From assembly GCA_030632885.1 (NCBI GenBank), contig DAOVTW010000010.1:1-64000 (forward strand): 64,000 bases of DNA, read 5' to 3'. This stretch comes from JAIOSM01 sp023143455. Its GTDB lineage: Bacteria; Desulfobacterota; Desulfobacteria; Desulfobacterales; Desulfobacteraceae. This document shows positions 7,535-16,859 of this stretch, piece by piece; the first letter of the stretch is position 1, and every line of letters starts with the position of its first letter. The notes beneath the pieces were generated by a model. The model did not search any database. It worked only from the letters and a program-made list of their open reading frames with translations, and had not been told where the DNA came from. Both the position numbers and the translations under genes were made by a program.

Positions 7535-10057
7535 TTATTTCCCACAGCACTTTTTATATTTTTTACCGCTATTACAAGGGCATGGATCGTTTCTGCCAAT
7601 TTTTTCGCTTTTATTTTTTATTGGCTGGTTAAGTGTTGAACCATCGGAATGGGAAAAAGACAGCTTATTTTTTTCTTGCTTTTGAACATTTGGATTAAAA
7701 TCATTAGACTTTATTTGAATTTTAAAAAGGATTTGAATTGTTTCTTCTTTGATGCGACAGATAAGATCTTCAAACATTGCAAATCCTTCTCGTTTATAGA
7801 TAATAAGAGGATTTTGTTGCCCGTAACTTCGAAGCCCGATACCTTCTTTAAGGTGATCCATTGAAAGAAGATGATCTTTCCATAAAGTATCAACAGTCTG
7901 AAGCATTATAAATCTTTCAAGTCGCCTGAACTCTTCTTTTCCTATAATTTCTTCTTTTTGTGAATAAATATTTTTTGCATTGGAAATAATTAATTCTACT
8001 AATTGTTCTTTGTTTGATTTTTCATTAAAATCCAGATCAAAGTTAATTTCAAAATTAAATTGGTTTAATATCCTGTCAGTCAGACCTTTGATATCCCATT
8101 GTTTAATTGGTGTTTTATTTTGTTCAAATTCAGAAATAATATTAGAAGAAATTTCTTCAATCATTTCAAAAATGCTGTTTTTAAGATCGTGTCCATTTAA
8201 GGCTTTTTTTCTCTGACTGTAAATCGCATCTCTCTGCTGATTCATAACATCGTCATAATCAAGAAGATGTTTTCTTATTTCAAAATTTTGACCTTCAACC
8301 TTAGCTTGCGCATTTTCAATTGCTCTGCTTATTAATTTATGTTCAATAGGCTCGCCTTCACCAATACCAATTTTATCCATAATAGCATGAATTCTGTCTC
8401 CACCGAAGATTCTTAAGAGTTCATCTTCTAAAGAAAGATAAAATTTTGAGGAACCTTCATCTCCTTGCCTTCCGGAACGGCCTCTTAGTTGATTATCAAT
8501 TCGCCGCGATTCATGTCTGGAAGTACCAAGAATATGCAAACCTCCAAGCTCTTTGACGCCTTCTCCAAGAACAATATCAGTACCTCTCCCTGCCATATTA
8601 GTTGAAATAGTGACAGCATTTTTTTGACCTGCATTGGAAACGATTTCGGCCTCAGATTTATGGTGCTTAGCATTGAGAACTGTATGTTTTACTCCTTTTT
8701 TTTTAAGTTTTTTACTCAAGTCTTCTGAAACATCAATTGATATGGTTCCAACAAGCACAGGCTGCCCAGTTTTAGATAATTTAATGATATCCTTAATAAC
8801 CGCATCAAATTTTTCTTTTTTAGATTTATAAATTACATCAGGCGTATCATTTCTGATCATTGGAAGATTCGTTGGAACAACTATAACGTCAAGGTTGTAG
8901 ATTTTTTTGAACTCTGCTGCCTCAGTAAGAGCAGTACCAGTCATGCCGGAAAGTTTTTCATACATTCTAAAATAATTTTGAAAAGTAACTGAAGCAAGGG
9001 TTTGATTTTCATTTTCAATTTTTACATTTTCTTTTGCTTCAAGTGCCTGGTGAAGCCCTTCACTATATCTTCTGCCGGCCATAAGCCTTCCTGTAAATTC
9101 ATCAACGATTATTACTTCGTTATTTTGAACAACATAATCAACATCTTTTTTAAATAATTTATGAGCTTTTAAAGCCTGGTTAAGATGGTGCAGAATTTCA
9201 ATATTGGTAGGATCATAAAGATTCTCAAGGTTTAAAAGGCTTTCACCATGTGCAACGCCTGCCTCAGTGAGCATAACACTTTTTGCTTCTTCATCAATTG
9301 TGTAATGTAATTCTTTTTTAAAGCTCGGTAAGATTGTATCTATCTGTTGGTATAGGGCTGTTGAATCATCAGTCGGTCCAGAAATAATTAAGGGGGTTCT
9401 TGCTTCATCAATTAAAATAGAGTCAACTTCATCAACTATCGCAAAATTAAGTTGGCCTTGGCAGAGATCTTTCTTTTCAAACTTCATATTATCTCTTAAA
9501 TAATCGAATCCAAACTCGTTGTTAGTTCCGTAGGTAATATCTGCATTATAGGCATCTTTTCTTTCCTGATCATTCATGTTGTGCAGGATAACGCCAACAC
9601 TTAGCCCAAGGAAATCGAATAGTTTTCCCATCCAATCAGAGTCGCGAGTTGCAAGATAATCATTAACAGTGATTATATGAACGCCTTTGCCAGTGAGGGA
9701 ATTGAGATAAGCTGCGAGAGGAGCAACTATTGTTTTTCCTTCTCCTGTTTTCATTTCTGCAATGGAGCCATTATGAAGCACAATACCTCCAATAAGCTGA
9801 ACATCATAGTGCCGCATTCCAAGAGATCTGACAGAAGCCTCTCTTGCGAGAGCAAAAGCCTCAGGGAGAATATCATTAAGTGTTGCCCCGTTTTTGACTT
9901 TTTGCCTTAACTCTTCAGTCTTTTGAGGAAAATCATTATCGTCAAGTTTTTGCATTTCTGGCTCTAGCTCGTTAATAAGCTCAACCAGAGGATGCATTAT
10001 TTTAATTACTCTTTCATTATTTGAGCCAAATAGTTTTGTAAAGAAGTTTAAAAACAT
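7535..10057 (-). CDS. secA: Protein translocase subunit SecA
   Basis: A full-length 840-residue SecA, the ATPase motor of the SecYEG translocon. Seen in order: Walker A MKTGEGKT (about 100-107), DEAD-like DEVDSILIDEARTPLIISGP, the peptide crosslinking domain, helicase motif QLRGRSGRQGD near 500, the helical scaffold and wing domain, and a C-terminal zinc-binding SEC-C tail with CPCNSGKKYKKCCG, which binds SecB and lipids. Its gene is followed after 2 bases by clpS, so secretion and N-end-rule proteolysis genes form one transcription unit. About 110 A/T-rich bases separate it from the M23 peptidase gene upstream. Confidence 0.98.
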   Translation of the reverse strand: MFLNFFTKLFGSNNERVIKIMHPLVELINELEPEMQKLDDNDFPQKTEELRQKVKNGATLNDILPEAFALAREASVRSLGMRHYDVQLIGGIVLHNGSIAEMKTGEGKTIVAPLAAYLNSLTGKGVHIITVNDYLATRDSDWMGKLFDFLGLSVGVILHNMNDQERKDAYNADITYGTNNEFGFDYLRDNMKFEKKDLCQGQLNFAIVDEVDSILIDEARTPLIISGPTDDSTALYQQIDTILPSFKKELHYTIDEEAKSVMLTEAGVAHGESLLNLENLYDPTNIEILHHLNQALKAHKLFKKDVDYVVQNNEVIIVDEFTGRLMAGRRYSEGLHQALEAKENVKIENENQTLASVTFQNYFRMYEKLSGMTGTALTEAAEFKKIYNLDVIVVPTNLPMIRNDTPDVIYKSKKEKFDAVIKDIIKLSKTGQPVLVGTISIDVSEDLSKKLKKKGVKHTVLNAKHHKSEAEIVSNAGQKNAVTISTNMAGRGTDIVLGEGVKELGGLHILGTSRHESRRIDNQLRGRSGRQGDEGSSKFYLSLEDELLRIFGGDRIHAIMDKIGIGEGEPIEHKLISRAIENAQAKVEGQNFEIRKHLLDYDDVMNQQRDAIYSQRKKALNGHDLKNSIFEMIEEISSNIISEFEQNKTPIKQWDIKGLTDRILNQFNFEINFDLDFNEKSNKEQLVELIISNAKNIYSQKEEIIGKEEFRRLERFIMLQTVDTLWKDHLLSMDHLKEGIGLRSYGQQNPLIIYKREGFAMFEDLICRIKEETIQILFKIQIKSNDFNPNVQKQEKNKLSFSHSDGSTLNQPIKNKSEKIGRNDPCPCNSGKKYKKCCGK

Positions 10058-10171
10058 TAAAGTTTCCTATCTGTAAGTATAATTAAATTAATTCTAATTG
10101 AAATATATAATCATTTTTTAAGAAATAAAAAGGAAAAATAAAAAAAAATTGGGGTTTTCAGACTTGATTAT

Positions 10172-11098
10172 TTAATTAAGAATATATTTTCTAGGATTTA
10201 CTGGTGCACCATTTATTCTTATTTCATAATGAACATGTGGACCTGTACTTCTTCCAGTGTTTCCCATTAAACCTATAACATCACCACGTTTTACATTTTG
10301 TCCAAAATTAACAAACAGTTTATCCAAGTGTCCAAATTTGGTTACAATGCCATGTCCATGGTCAATAGTTATAAGGTTACCTATTAATAATTTCTGCCCT
10401 GCATATGAAACTTTTCCATTAGCGGGCGCTATAATTTCAGTACCTTTTTTGTTGGCAATATCAAGACCTGAATGAAATTCATTTAGTCCGGTAAAAGGAG
10501 ATCTTCTATATCCAAAATTAGAGGATATCCAACCGTGAACTGGTTTAACCGAAGGGGTTGCTGCAAGTATGTTTTTCTTTTTATGAAGTTCTTTTATTAA
10601 TTCTTCGAAATCTTGAGTTTGTTTTATAACAGCGAGATTTGTCTGTTTTACTTGTTCATGCATTTCTCTTATGAGATTATTATGCTTGAGGTCAGGTTCT
10701 AAGTTATAATCCAAATCGATATTGGGAATACCACCAATACCTATAAGTCCTCCTGAGTCAGTAGATTGTCCAATGTCAGCAATTAATCTTACTCTGTTTT
10801 CGAATATACAAAGATTTTTAACCTGAGTTTTAAGGTCTGTAATTGTTTCAGCAAAATTCTGTATTTGTTTTCTTTGGGATTGGATTTCATTTTTTTGATC
10901 TGAAATTTGATTGCTTAAAAAATAATTATTTAAAGAGTTGGATTTAAGCTTGTAATAGTCAAAACCAGTATAGAGAAGACCAGAAAAAATGAAGAATATA
11001 ATAAGAAAAAATAAGTAAGCAATGTATTGTGGAACATTTAGCTCTTTAATATTTGTTTCTAATCCTGTGTGAAACCATATTTTACAATTTTTTTTCAT
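10172..11098 (-). CDS. M23 family metallopeptidase (LytM/envelope peptidoglycan hydrolase type)
   Basis: A 308-residue inner-membrane-anchored periplasmic peptidase. It has one membrane span (about 27-48), a coiled coil (about 60-100), and a C-terminal M23 domain (about 200-305). Zinc ligands are visible in HSGLDIANKKG (H and D) and in the HVHYE motif. The region GWISSNFGYRRSPFTG just before is the usual start of a LytM fold. Such proteins cleave peptide crosslinks or, if catalytically weak, activate amidases; here the zinc ligands look intact. Its position between secA and argC is seen in other delta-proteobacteria from memory, not from a search. Confidence 0.93.
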   Translation of the reverse strand: MKKNCKIWFHTGLETNIKELNVPQYIAYLFFLIIFFIFSGLLYTGFDYYKLKSNSLNNYFLSNQISDQKNEIQSQRKQIQNFAETITDLKTQVKNLCIFENRVRLIADIGQSTDSGGLIGIGGIPNIDLDYNLEPDLKHNNLIREMHEQVKQTNLAVIKQTQDFEELIKELHKKKNILAATPSVKPVHGWISSNFGYRRSPFTGLNEFHSGLDIANKKGTEIIAPANGKVSYAGQKLLIGNLITIDHGHGIVTKFGHLDKLFVNFGQNVKRGDVIGLMGNTGRSTGPHVHYEIRINGAPVNPRKYILN

Positions 11099-11166
11099 TA
11101 CATCCTTTTCTAAAGGTATATTTGGCTTGTGTCAAGGAATAATTGAATAAAAAACTAAATATTCAG

Positions 11167-12192
11167 TTAGATTTTATTTAATCCCGTATACTCCTCAAGG
11201 TTAAAAATGATGTTCATGTTTTGTACAGCCTGTCCTGCTGCACCTTTTAGAAGATTGTCAATGGCTGAAACAATTATTAATCTTCCTGAATCCTCATTTT
11301 TATGAAATCCTATATCACAAAAGTTTGTACCCTTAACGCTTAGTATATCAGGATAATTCCCTTTTTGCAAAAGTCTAATGAAAAATTTTTTCTTATAATA
11401 ATTATGAAATATTTCTTCGATATCGGTTCTTGTAATTTTCCCCTTAATATTTGTATAAATAGTAGTTAACATTCCTCTTGTTATGGGAAGTAAATGAGGG
11501 ACAAAAGTAATTTTGATTTCTTTGCCAGCGTTTTCAGTTAGTTTTTCTTCCATTTCAGGAATATGTCTATGATTATCAATCATATAAGGCTTAAAAGATT
11601 CATTTGTTTCACAAAAATGAGTTGCTAGTGATGCTGACCTGCCAGCACCACTAACTCCGGATTTTGAATCTGAAATAATAAAGTCAGTTTCAATAATTTT
11701 TTCTTTTACAAGGGGAATCATAGGAAGAAGAAAACTAGTCGGATAACATCCAGGGTTTCCAATTATCTTTGAATTTTTTATCTCATTTTTATATATTTCG
11801 CTTAATCCATAAGCACTGAATTCAAAAAGTTCTTTTGAAGTATGCTCCTGGTAGGCTGATTCATAGCAAGCAACATTGTTAAATCTGTAATCAGCAGAAA
11901 GATCAATAACTTTCACTCCATTTTTGAAAAATTGAGGAACATATTCCATAGAAATTTTATGGGGCAAGCAAAGAAAAATAATGTCAGCCTGCTCGGAAAT
12001 GGCATCAACGTCAAGGTGTTGGCATTTATTGTTTATGATGTTATTGAAAATAGGGAAAACGTCTGAAATAGGTTGTCCCTCAAAAGTTTTTGATGTGATA
12101 ATAGAAAGTTTGGCTTCAGGGTGGTTGAAAATTAATTTTATCAGTTCTGCCCCAGTATATCCAGTTGCGCCTATAATCCCAACTTTTATCAT
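11167..12192 (-). CDS. argC: N-acetyl-gamma-glutamyl-phosphate reductase
   Basis: A 341-residue ArgC, third step of arginine synthesis: it reduces N-acetyl-glutamyl phosphate with NADPH to the semialdehyde. The NADP-binding motif GATGYTGAEL is at residues 8-17, and the catalytic cysteine is C149 in IIGNPGCYPTS. SGVSGAGRSA follows and the histidine-containing HRHIPEME segment is present. Length is normal for the short ArgC type. No other arg gene is near. It is read away from the 2-oxoacid oxidoreductase genes across a 227-base A/T-rich divergent spacer. Confidence 0.97.
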   Translation of the reverse strand: MIKVGIIGATGYTGAELIKLIFNHPEAKLSIITSKTFEGQPISDVFPIFNNIINNKCQHLDVDAISEQADIIFLCLPHKISMEYVPQFFKNGVKVIDLSADYRFNNVACYESAYQEHTSKELFEFSAYGLSEIYKNEIKNSKIIGNPGCYPTSFLLPMIPLVKEKIIETDFIISDSKSGVSGAGRSASLATHFCETNESFKPYMIDNHRHIPEMEEKLTENAGKEIKITFVPHLLPITRGMLTTIYTNIKGKITRTDIEEIFHNYYKKKFFIRLLQKGNYPDILSVKGTNFCDIGFHKNEDSGRLIIVSAIDNLLKGAAGQAVQNMNIIFNLEEYTGLNKI

Positions 12193-12419
12193 AATTATTA
12201 ATTCCTGTTATTAAAAAAAAATATTAGAGTTAAGATATTAATTAACAAATTGGTTTGTAATTTTCAATAATTATATAATTATTAGTTTTAATAATAATAA
12301 AATCGGCAAATTTTGTTTATGCCGTTAATTCATTCGGATTATGCAAGAAAAACCCGCATAAAAAGTAGACAAACAAAACAACTTCATATACTATATTGCA
12401 AACTTTTAAGGAGGGCTTG
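12193..12419. promoter_or_regulatory. Divergent intergenic region between argC and korA
   Basis: This A/T-rich spacer separates two diverging genes. It contains an 18-base all-A/T perfect palindrome at 12266-12283 and a sigma70-like promoter for the + strand gene. The -35 is TAGACA at 12366-12371, the spacer is 17 bases, and the -10 is TACTAT at 12389-12394. A strong Shine-Dalgarno AAGGAGG at 12408-12414 follows and fixes the korA start at the ATG at 12420. I see no clear operator, riboswitch or small gene. Confidence 0.4.
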
Positions 12420-13535
12420 ATGAGTACTAATTTTATTGATGGAAATGATGCTTGTGCTGCGGGCGCAATTGCAGCAGGATGTGATTTTTTTGCCGGATAT
12501 CCCATTACACCTGCAACTTCTATATTTAATTACATGCTAAATGCAATGCCAGAAAAAGATGGGATCTGTCTTCAGGGTGAAGATGAGATTGCATCTATTG
12601 GATACTGTCTTGGCGCTGCAATGGTCGGGAAAAAAGTGATGACTGCAACTTCAGGTCCAGGAATCAGTCTATATAGTGAAAATATTTCATTTGCAATTGG
12701 AAGTGAAATTCCTATTGTTATTATAAATGTTCAAAGGTTGGGTCCTTCAACAGGATCTGCTACTAAAGGTGCTGATGGTGATGTTAATTTTATCCGATAT
12801 TGTAATACAGGAGGAATCCCTGCGTATGTTCTGGCTCCGGCAGATGTATTAGATTGTTATTTATTAACGGTCAATGCATTTAATATTGCCGAAAAATTAC
12901 GATGCCCTGTTTTTATTTTATCAAACAAAGAGATTGCTTTAACAAAAAAAAGTGTGGATCTTGAATCAATTAAGTTACCAAAAATAATAAACAGAGTTCA
13001 ATCGGTCGAGAATGAAAAGTTTTTACCATTTGAAGTTGATTCTGATGATACTGCACCAGCTTTTTTGCCAATAGGTTCTGAGACTTTAGTGCGCCAGACT
13101 TCTTCCACACACGGTATAAATGGTTATATAAGTATCGACCCGAAAGAAATTTCAGATATTAATTTAAGGCTTCAAAAAAAGGTTGAAAAATCTTTGGATG
13201 AATTTTTGTTTTATAATGAAGTGATAAAGCCAGACAGTGATACATTGATAATTACATACGGAGTTTCATCGTCCTCAGCAATCGAAGCCTCACATATAGC
13301 TGAAAAAATTTCACAAAATATTTCCGTTTTGACTCTTAAAACTTTATGGCCTGTATGTGAAGATCTGATTAAAGAAAAAGCTAAAGGTTATAATAATATA
13401 CTAGTTGTTGAGATGAATCAGGGACAATATGTGAATGAAATTAGACGAGTGCTATGTGATAAAAAGGTTCAATTCCTTGGAAGAATGAATGGGAGTTTAA
13501 TCAAACCCCACGAGATTTTAGAGGTTATAAAATAA
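12420..13535 (+). CDS. korA: 2-oxoacid:ferredoxin oxidoreductase, alpha subunit (KorA-like)
   Basis: A 371-residue alpha subunit of the 2-oxoacid:acceptor oxidoreductase family, which oxidatively decarboxylates a 2-oxoacid to an acyl-CoA, passing electrons to ferredoxin. The pyrimidine-binding domain shows GNDACAAGAIAAGC and GYPITPATSIF near the N terminus, then the TSGPGISLYSE motif. The C-terminal part is the transketolase-C-like domain. Substrate (2-oxoglutarate, branched-chain or another 2-oxoacid) cannot be fixed by eye. ATG at 12420 is chosen from the strong AAGGAGG seven bases upstream; the reading frame is open to a TTG at 12396 but that would include the ribosome site. It is directly followed by the beta-gamma fusion gene. 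Confidence 0.9.
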   Translation: MSTNFIDGNDACAAGAIAAGCDFFAGYPITPATSIFNYMLNAMPEKDGICLQGEDEIASIGYCLGAAMVGKKVMTATSGPGISLYSENISFAIGSEIPIVIINVQRLGPSTGSATKGADGDVNFIRYCNTGGIPAYVLAPADVLDCYLLTVNAFNIAEKLRCPVFILSNKEIALTKKSVDLESIKLPKIINRVQSVENEKFLPFEVDSDDTAPAFLPIGSETLVRQTSSTHGINGYISIDPKEISDINLRLQKKVEKSLDEFLFYNEVIKPDSDTLIITYGVSSSSAIEASHIAEKISQNISVLTLKTLWPVCEDLIKEKAKGYNNILVVEMNQGQYVNEIRRVLCDKKVQFLGRMNGSLIKPHEILEVIK

Positions 13536-14852
13536 ATGGAAACTCTTATAAATAAAGAACGTCCATTAGTCTTCTGCCCTGGATGTTCCCACGAAAAAGT
13601 TGTACATGCTCTGGATAAAGCACTTGTAAATATGGATATTGATGGGTCCAAGGTTGTAATTATTAGTGATATTGGCTGCTCTGGACTTTTTGATACTTTT
13701 TTTAATACCCACGCGTTCCATGGCCTCCATGGAAGAGCACTAACTTATGCAGTTGGTATAAAAATGACACGCCCTGACCTTAAGGTTATTGTAACAATGG
13801 GAGATGGTGGTCTTGGAATCGGAGGAGCCCATTTTATTAGTACAATCAGAAAAAATATTGATCTAACACTGCTTGTATTGAATAATTTTAATTATGGTAT
13901 GACAGGCGGGCAGGCATCTTCAACTTCGCCAGAACATGCTGTTTTGGCATCAGGTTTCTTAAATAAAATTGATAATCCAATTGACCCTTGTTTCCTCGCA
14001 AAAGGAGCAGGGGGACAATATATTAACAGACTTTCATGTTATCAAAATGACCTTTCAACTCAGCTGGAAAATGCCATTAATTTCAAAGGGTTTTCAATGG
14101 TTGATATTATGGGGATATGTACAGGAAGATATACTAAAAGCAATGAAATTGTGCCCAAAGATATTGATTTATTAATTGAAAAAATGCCAAAGTTTGTCGG
14201 TGAATCTTCAACTGGTGTTAAAGAATACACTGAAAGATATTTTGAAGAATCAGCAAAACAAAAAAGTGTTGGTATCCCTCAAATAATTCAAAAAGTGATT
14301 CCAAAAGAGTTTGAAAAATTATTTTCCGACCGAAAAGAAATTATTTTTCTTGGGGGTGCTGGACAACGAATAATAACTGCAGGGGAGTTGTTAGCATTAG
14401 CAGGGATAACTTCGGGTCTTAATGCAAGCCAGAAAAGTGATTACCCTATTACTGTACTACGGGGTCATTCTATTACAGAAGTTGTATTGCAAGGCAGAGA
14501 GATAAATTTTTCAGGGATAGAGAACCCCGATATAATTATTGCTATATCAGAACAAGGTGTTAATAGAAGAAAAGATTTATTTAAAAAATTATCAGATCAA
14601 ACTATTGTTATTAAGGCAAATGATCTTGAAATTGATGGAATCAAAGCGACAGATTCGAATGTAATTAGTATTGATTTTAAAAAACTAAAAGTTAAATCAA
14701 CGGACAGAGCTTTAGGTGCTTTAGCTGCACTTGCAGCAATTGGAAATATTATTGATTTAGATATGTTAAAAAAAGCTGTTGAATTTCAATTTAAGGGTAA
14801 AACAAAAATCATTGATTCTTCAATTGAAATTATTAATAAGGTTGCTCAATAA
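13536..14852 (+). CDS. 2-oxoacid:ferredoxin oxidoreductase, fused beta and gamma subunits
   Basis: A 438-residue protein with two family domains. Residues about 10-265 are the thiamine-diphosphate-binding beta subunit: CPGCSHE with its cluster-type cysteines, GDGGLGIGGAHF and the NNFNYGMTGGQ motif that binds TPP-Mg. Residues about 265-435 match the separate gamma subunit, beginning IIFLGGAGQRIITAGELLA and including LRGHSITEV. In most bacteria beta and gamma are separate genes; here the join is in frame without a stop. It starts on the base after the korA stop, so the two genes form one operon encoding a complete enzyme minus a delta ferredoxin subunit. A bidirectional terminator-like repeat follows. 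Confidence 0.9.
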   Translation: METLINKERPLVFCPGCSHEKVVHALDKALVNMDIDGSKVVIISDIGCSGLFDTFFNTHAFHGLHGRALTYAVGIKMTRPDLKVIVTMGDGGLGIGGAHFISTIRKNIDLTLLVLNNFNYGMTGGQASSTSPEHAVLASGFLNKIDNPIDPCFLAKGAGGQYINRLSCYQNDLSTQLENAINFKGFSMVDIMGICTGRYTKSNEIVPKDIDLLIEKMPKFVGESSTGVKEYTERYFEESAKQKSVGIPQIIQKVIPKEFEKLFSDRKEIIFLGGAGQRIITAGELLALAGITSGLNASQKSDYPITVLRGHSITEVVLQGREINFSGIENPDIIIAISEQGVNRRKDLFKKLSDQTIVIKANDLEIDGIKATDSNVISIDFKKLKVKSTDRALGALAALAAIGNIIDLDMLKKAVEFQFKGKTKIIDSSIEIINKVAQ

Positions 14853-14875
14853 ACAATAATTTTTCAATATAAAAT

Positions 14876-14908
14876 AGGCTTTATTATAAATCTTATATAA
14901 TAAAACCT
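14876..14908. terminator. Probable bidirectional rho-independent terminator
   Basis: An inverted repeat lies in the convergent gap between the kor operon and the ABC transporter ATPase gene. AGGCTTTATTATA at 14876-14888 pairs with TATAATAAAACCT at 14896-14908, with a single C-A mismatch and a 7-base loop. A T-rich run follows on the + strand and A-rich bases precede it, so it could work for both directions. The stem is A/T-rich and so weak. Confidence 0.5.
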
Positions 14909-14934
14909 GTTTTAGTTTGTTATTAAAAAAATGA

Positions 14935-15708
14935 TTAATACAAAATTTGGCTTAAAAATAGTTTTGTTCTTTCGTTTTGAGGGTGGTTGAAAAATTCTTC
15001 AGGTTCATTTTCTTCAATGATTTGACCTTCGTCCATAAAAAGAACCCTGTGTGCAACACTCTTTGCAAAACCCATTTCATGGGTAACCACAATCATAGTC
15101 ATTCCATCCTGTGCCAAGCTTATCATAACATCTAAAACTTCTTTTACCATTTCAGGATCAAGGGCTGATGTAGCTTCATCAAAAAGCATTATATTTGGTT
15201 TCATACAAAGACTTCTGGCTATTGCAACTCTTTGTTGCTGTCCACCAGATAATTGTCCAGGAAATTTTGCTGCCTGTTCAGCAATCTGCACTTTTTCAAG
15301 ATAATGCATTGCTATTTCTTCAGCTTCTTTTTTAGGTGTCTTTCTAACCCATATAGGCCCAATTGTTAAATTTTCAACAATTGTTAGATGAGGAAAAAGG
15401 TTGAAGTGCTGGAATACCATTCCAACTTCTGATCTGACTTTTTCAATATTTTTAAGGTCTTTGGTGAGCTCAATACCATCTACAATTATTTGACCTTTTT
15501 GATGCTCCTCAAGCCTATTGATGCATCTTATAAGTGTTGACTTTCCAGATCCAGATGGACCGCAAACAACAATACGCTCGCGTTTTTTAACATTCAGGTT
15601 AATGTCGTTTAAAACATGGAAATCACCAAACCATTTGTGCATATTGATAATTTCAATTACAGTGTCTTCGCTTGAAATATCAACTTTTTTAGTTTTTTCT
15701 TTGTTCAT
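14935..15708 (-). CDS. aapP: Polar amino-acid ABC transporter ATP-binding protein (AapP/GlnQ-like)
   Basis: A 257-residue ABC ATPase of the amino-acid uptake subfamily. Walker A is GPSGSGKST (about 50-58), the signature LSGGQQQRVAIARSLCMKP, and Walker B IMLFDEATSALDPEMV. The H-loop VTHEMGFAKSVAHRVLFMD is as in GlnQ and HisP. It is the last gene of a four-gene set with two long permeases and a receptor, the arrangement of the Aap general L-amino-acid and Gln/Glu/Asp systems. Energises import at the inner membrane. The substrate is only inferred from the receptor family. Confidence 0.93.
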   Translation of the reverse strand: MNKEKTKKVDISSEDTVIEIINMHKWFGDFHVLNDINLNVKKRERIVVCGPSGSGKSTLIRCINRLEEHQKGQIIVDGIELTKDLKNIEKVRSEVGMVFQHFNLFPHLTIVENLTIGPIWVRKTPKKEAEEIAMHYLEKVQIAEQAAKFPGQLSGGQQQRVAIARSLCMKPNIMLFDEATSALDPEMVKEVLDVMISLAQDGMTMIVVTHEMGFAKSVAHRVLFMDEGQIIEENEPEEFFNHPQNERTKLFLSQILY

Positions 15709-15747
15709 AGATAATCGCTTTATAAATAAAGTTGTTATTAATTATTA

Positions 15748-16839
15748 TTACAAACCTGTATCAAGTTCTTTTTCAAGTTTTCTGCTATAGTTAGACATGA
15801 AAAAGCAGCATACAAAATAAATTAGCGCAATGAATATATACGCTTCGGCTGAAAATCTCATCCACTTCGGTTCAGACAATGTTGATTGTGTTGTTTTTAA
15901 TAAATCATATAATCCGATTATAACAACAAGGGACGTATCCTTAAAAGCAGAAATCAAAACACTAACAGATGGTGGAATAACAATTTTTAATGCCTGGGGT
16001 AGAATTATTAATCTCATCGTTTTTACATAGTTTAATCCAATGGAATCAGCGGCTTCAAATTGTCCTTTATTCATGCCTTGTAGTCCGCCTCTGACAACTT
16101 CTGCTATGTAAGCTGCTGTAAACATAATAATTGCAATTTGGGCTCTTAAAATTCCATTTATTGATACACCTTCTGGGAGAAATAAAGGGAAAACTACCGA
16201 TGACATAAATAATAAACTGATCAGAGGGACACCACGTATCAGTTCAATATAAAAGATACAAAATGTTTTAATGATAGGCATTTTTGACTGTCGTCCAAGT
16301 GCTAGGATAATACCTAAGGGGTATGCAGCAGTCAAACCGAAAACAGATAAAAGCAATGTAAGAATAATACCGCCCCATTTACCAATATCAACAGGTTCAA
16401 GTCCAAAAATACCGCCTTTTAATAATATCCCCATAACAATCAGGCCAATTATCCAGGAATACCCAAGAATTGCATTCCAGTAATTTCTATTTCTACTTAT
16501 GACAAGCAATGATACTAACATTAAAATAGCGGTTACGGGGCGCCACAGGATATCCTGAGGGTAAAACCCAAACAGAATAATTTTATAATTACTTGAAATT
16601 ATTGACCAGCATGCACCGCTGGTTTCTCTGCAATTGGCATCAGGCTGCCAGCAACTATCTATTAAAGCCCAATTTAAAAAAGGAATGACTGAAAACCATA
16701 AAATACTGATAATAATGACAGTAAGAATGGTATTCAAAGGGCTGCTGAATAAATTTTCCCTGATCCATCCTATAATGCCAACACTTGCTATTGGAGGTTT
16801 GATTATCACCTTGTTTTTATTTATTATATTTGATTCCAT
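15748..16839 (-). CDS. aapM: Polar amino-acid ABC transporter permease (AapM-like)
   Basis: A 363-residue HisM-type permease with a long N-terminal extension, as in AapM. Early membrane segments are followed by a periplasmic loop with several cysteines (residues about 63-76: SCWQPDANCRETSGAC), which is also seen in AapM relatives. The C-terminal half is the conserved permease domain, with the EAA-loop QFEAADSIGLNYVKTMRLII and the following segment VIPPSVSVLISAFKDTSLV. It pairs with the AapQ-like permease gene 20 bases upstream to form the membrane channel. Confidence 0.92.
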   Translation of the reverse strand: MESNIINKNKVIIKPPIASVGIIGWIRENLFSSPLNTILTVIIISILWFSVIPFLNWALIDSCWQPDANCRETSGACWSIISSNYKIILFGFYPQDILWRPVTAILMLVSLLVISRNRNYWNAILGYSWIIGLIVMGILLKGGIFGLEPVDIGKWGGIILTLLLSVFGLTAAYPLGIILALGRQSKMPIIKTFCIFYIELIRGVPLISLLFMSSVVFPLFLPEGVSINGILRAQIAIIMFTAAYIAEVVRGGLQGMNKGQFEAADSIGLNYVKTMRLIILPQALKIVIPPSVSVLISAFKDTSLVVIIGLYDLLKTTQSTLSEPKWMRFSAEAYIFIALIYFVCCFFMSNYSRKLEKELDTGL

Positions 16840-16859
16840 ATAAACCTGTTTAATAGCTA

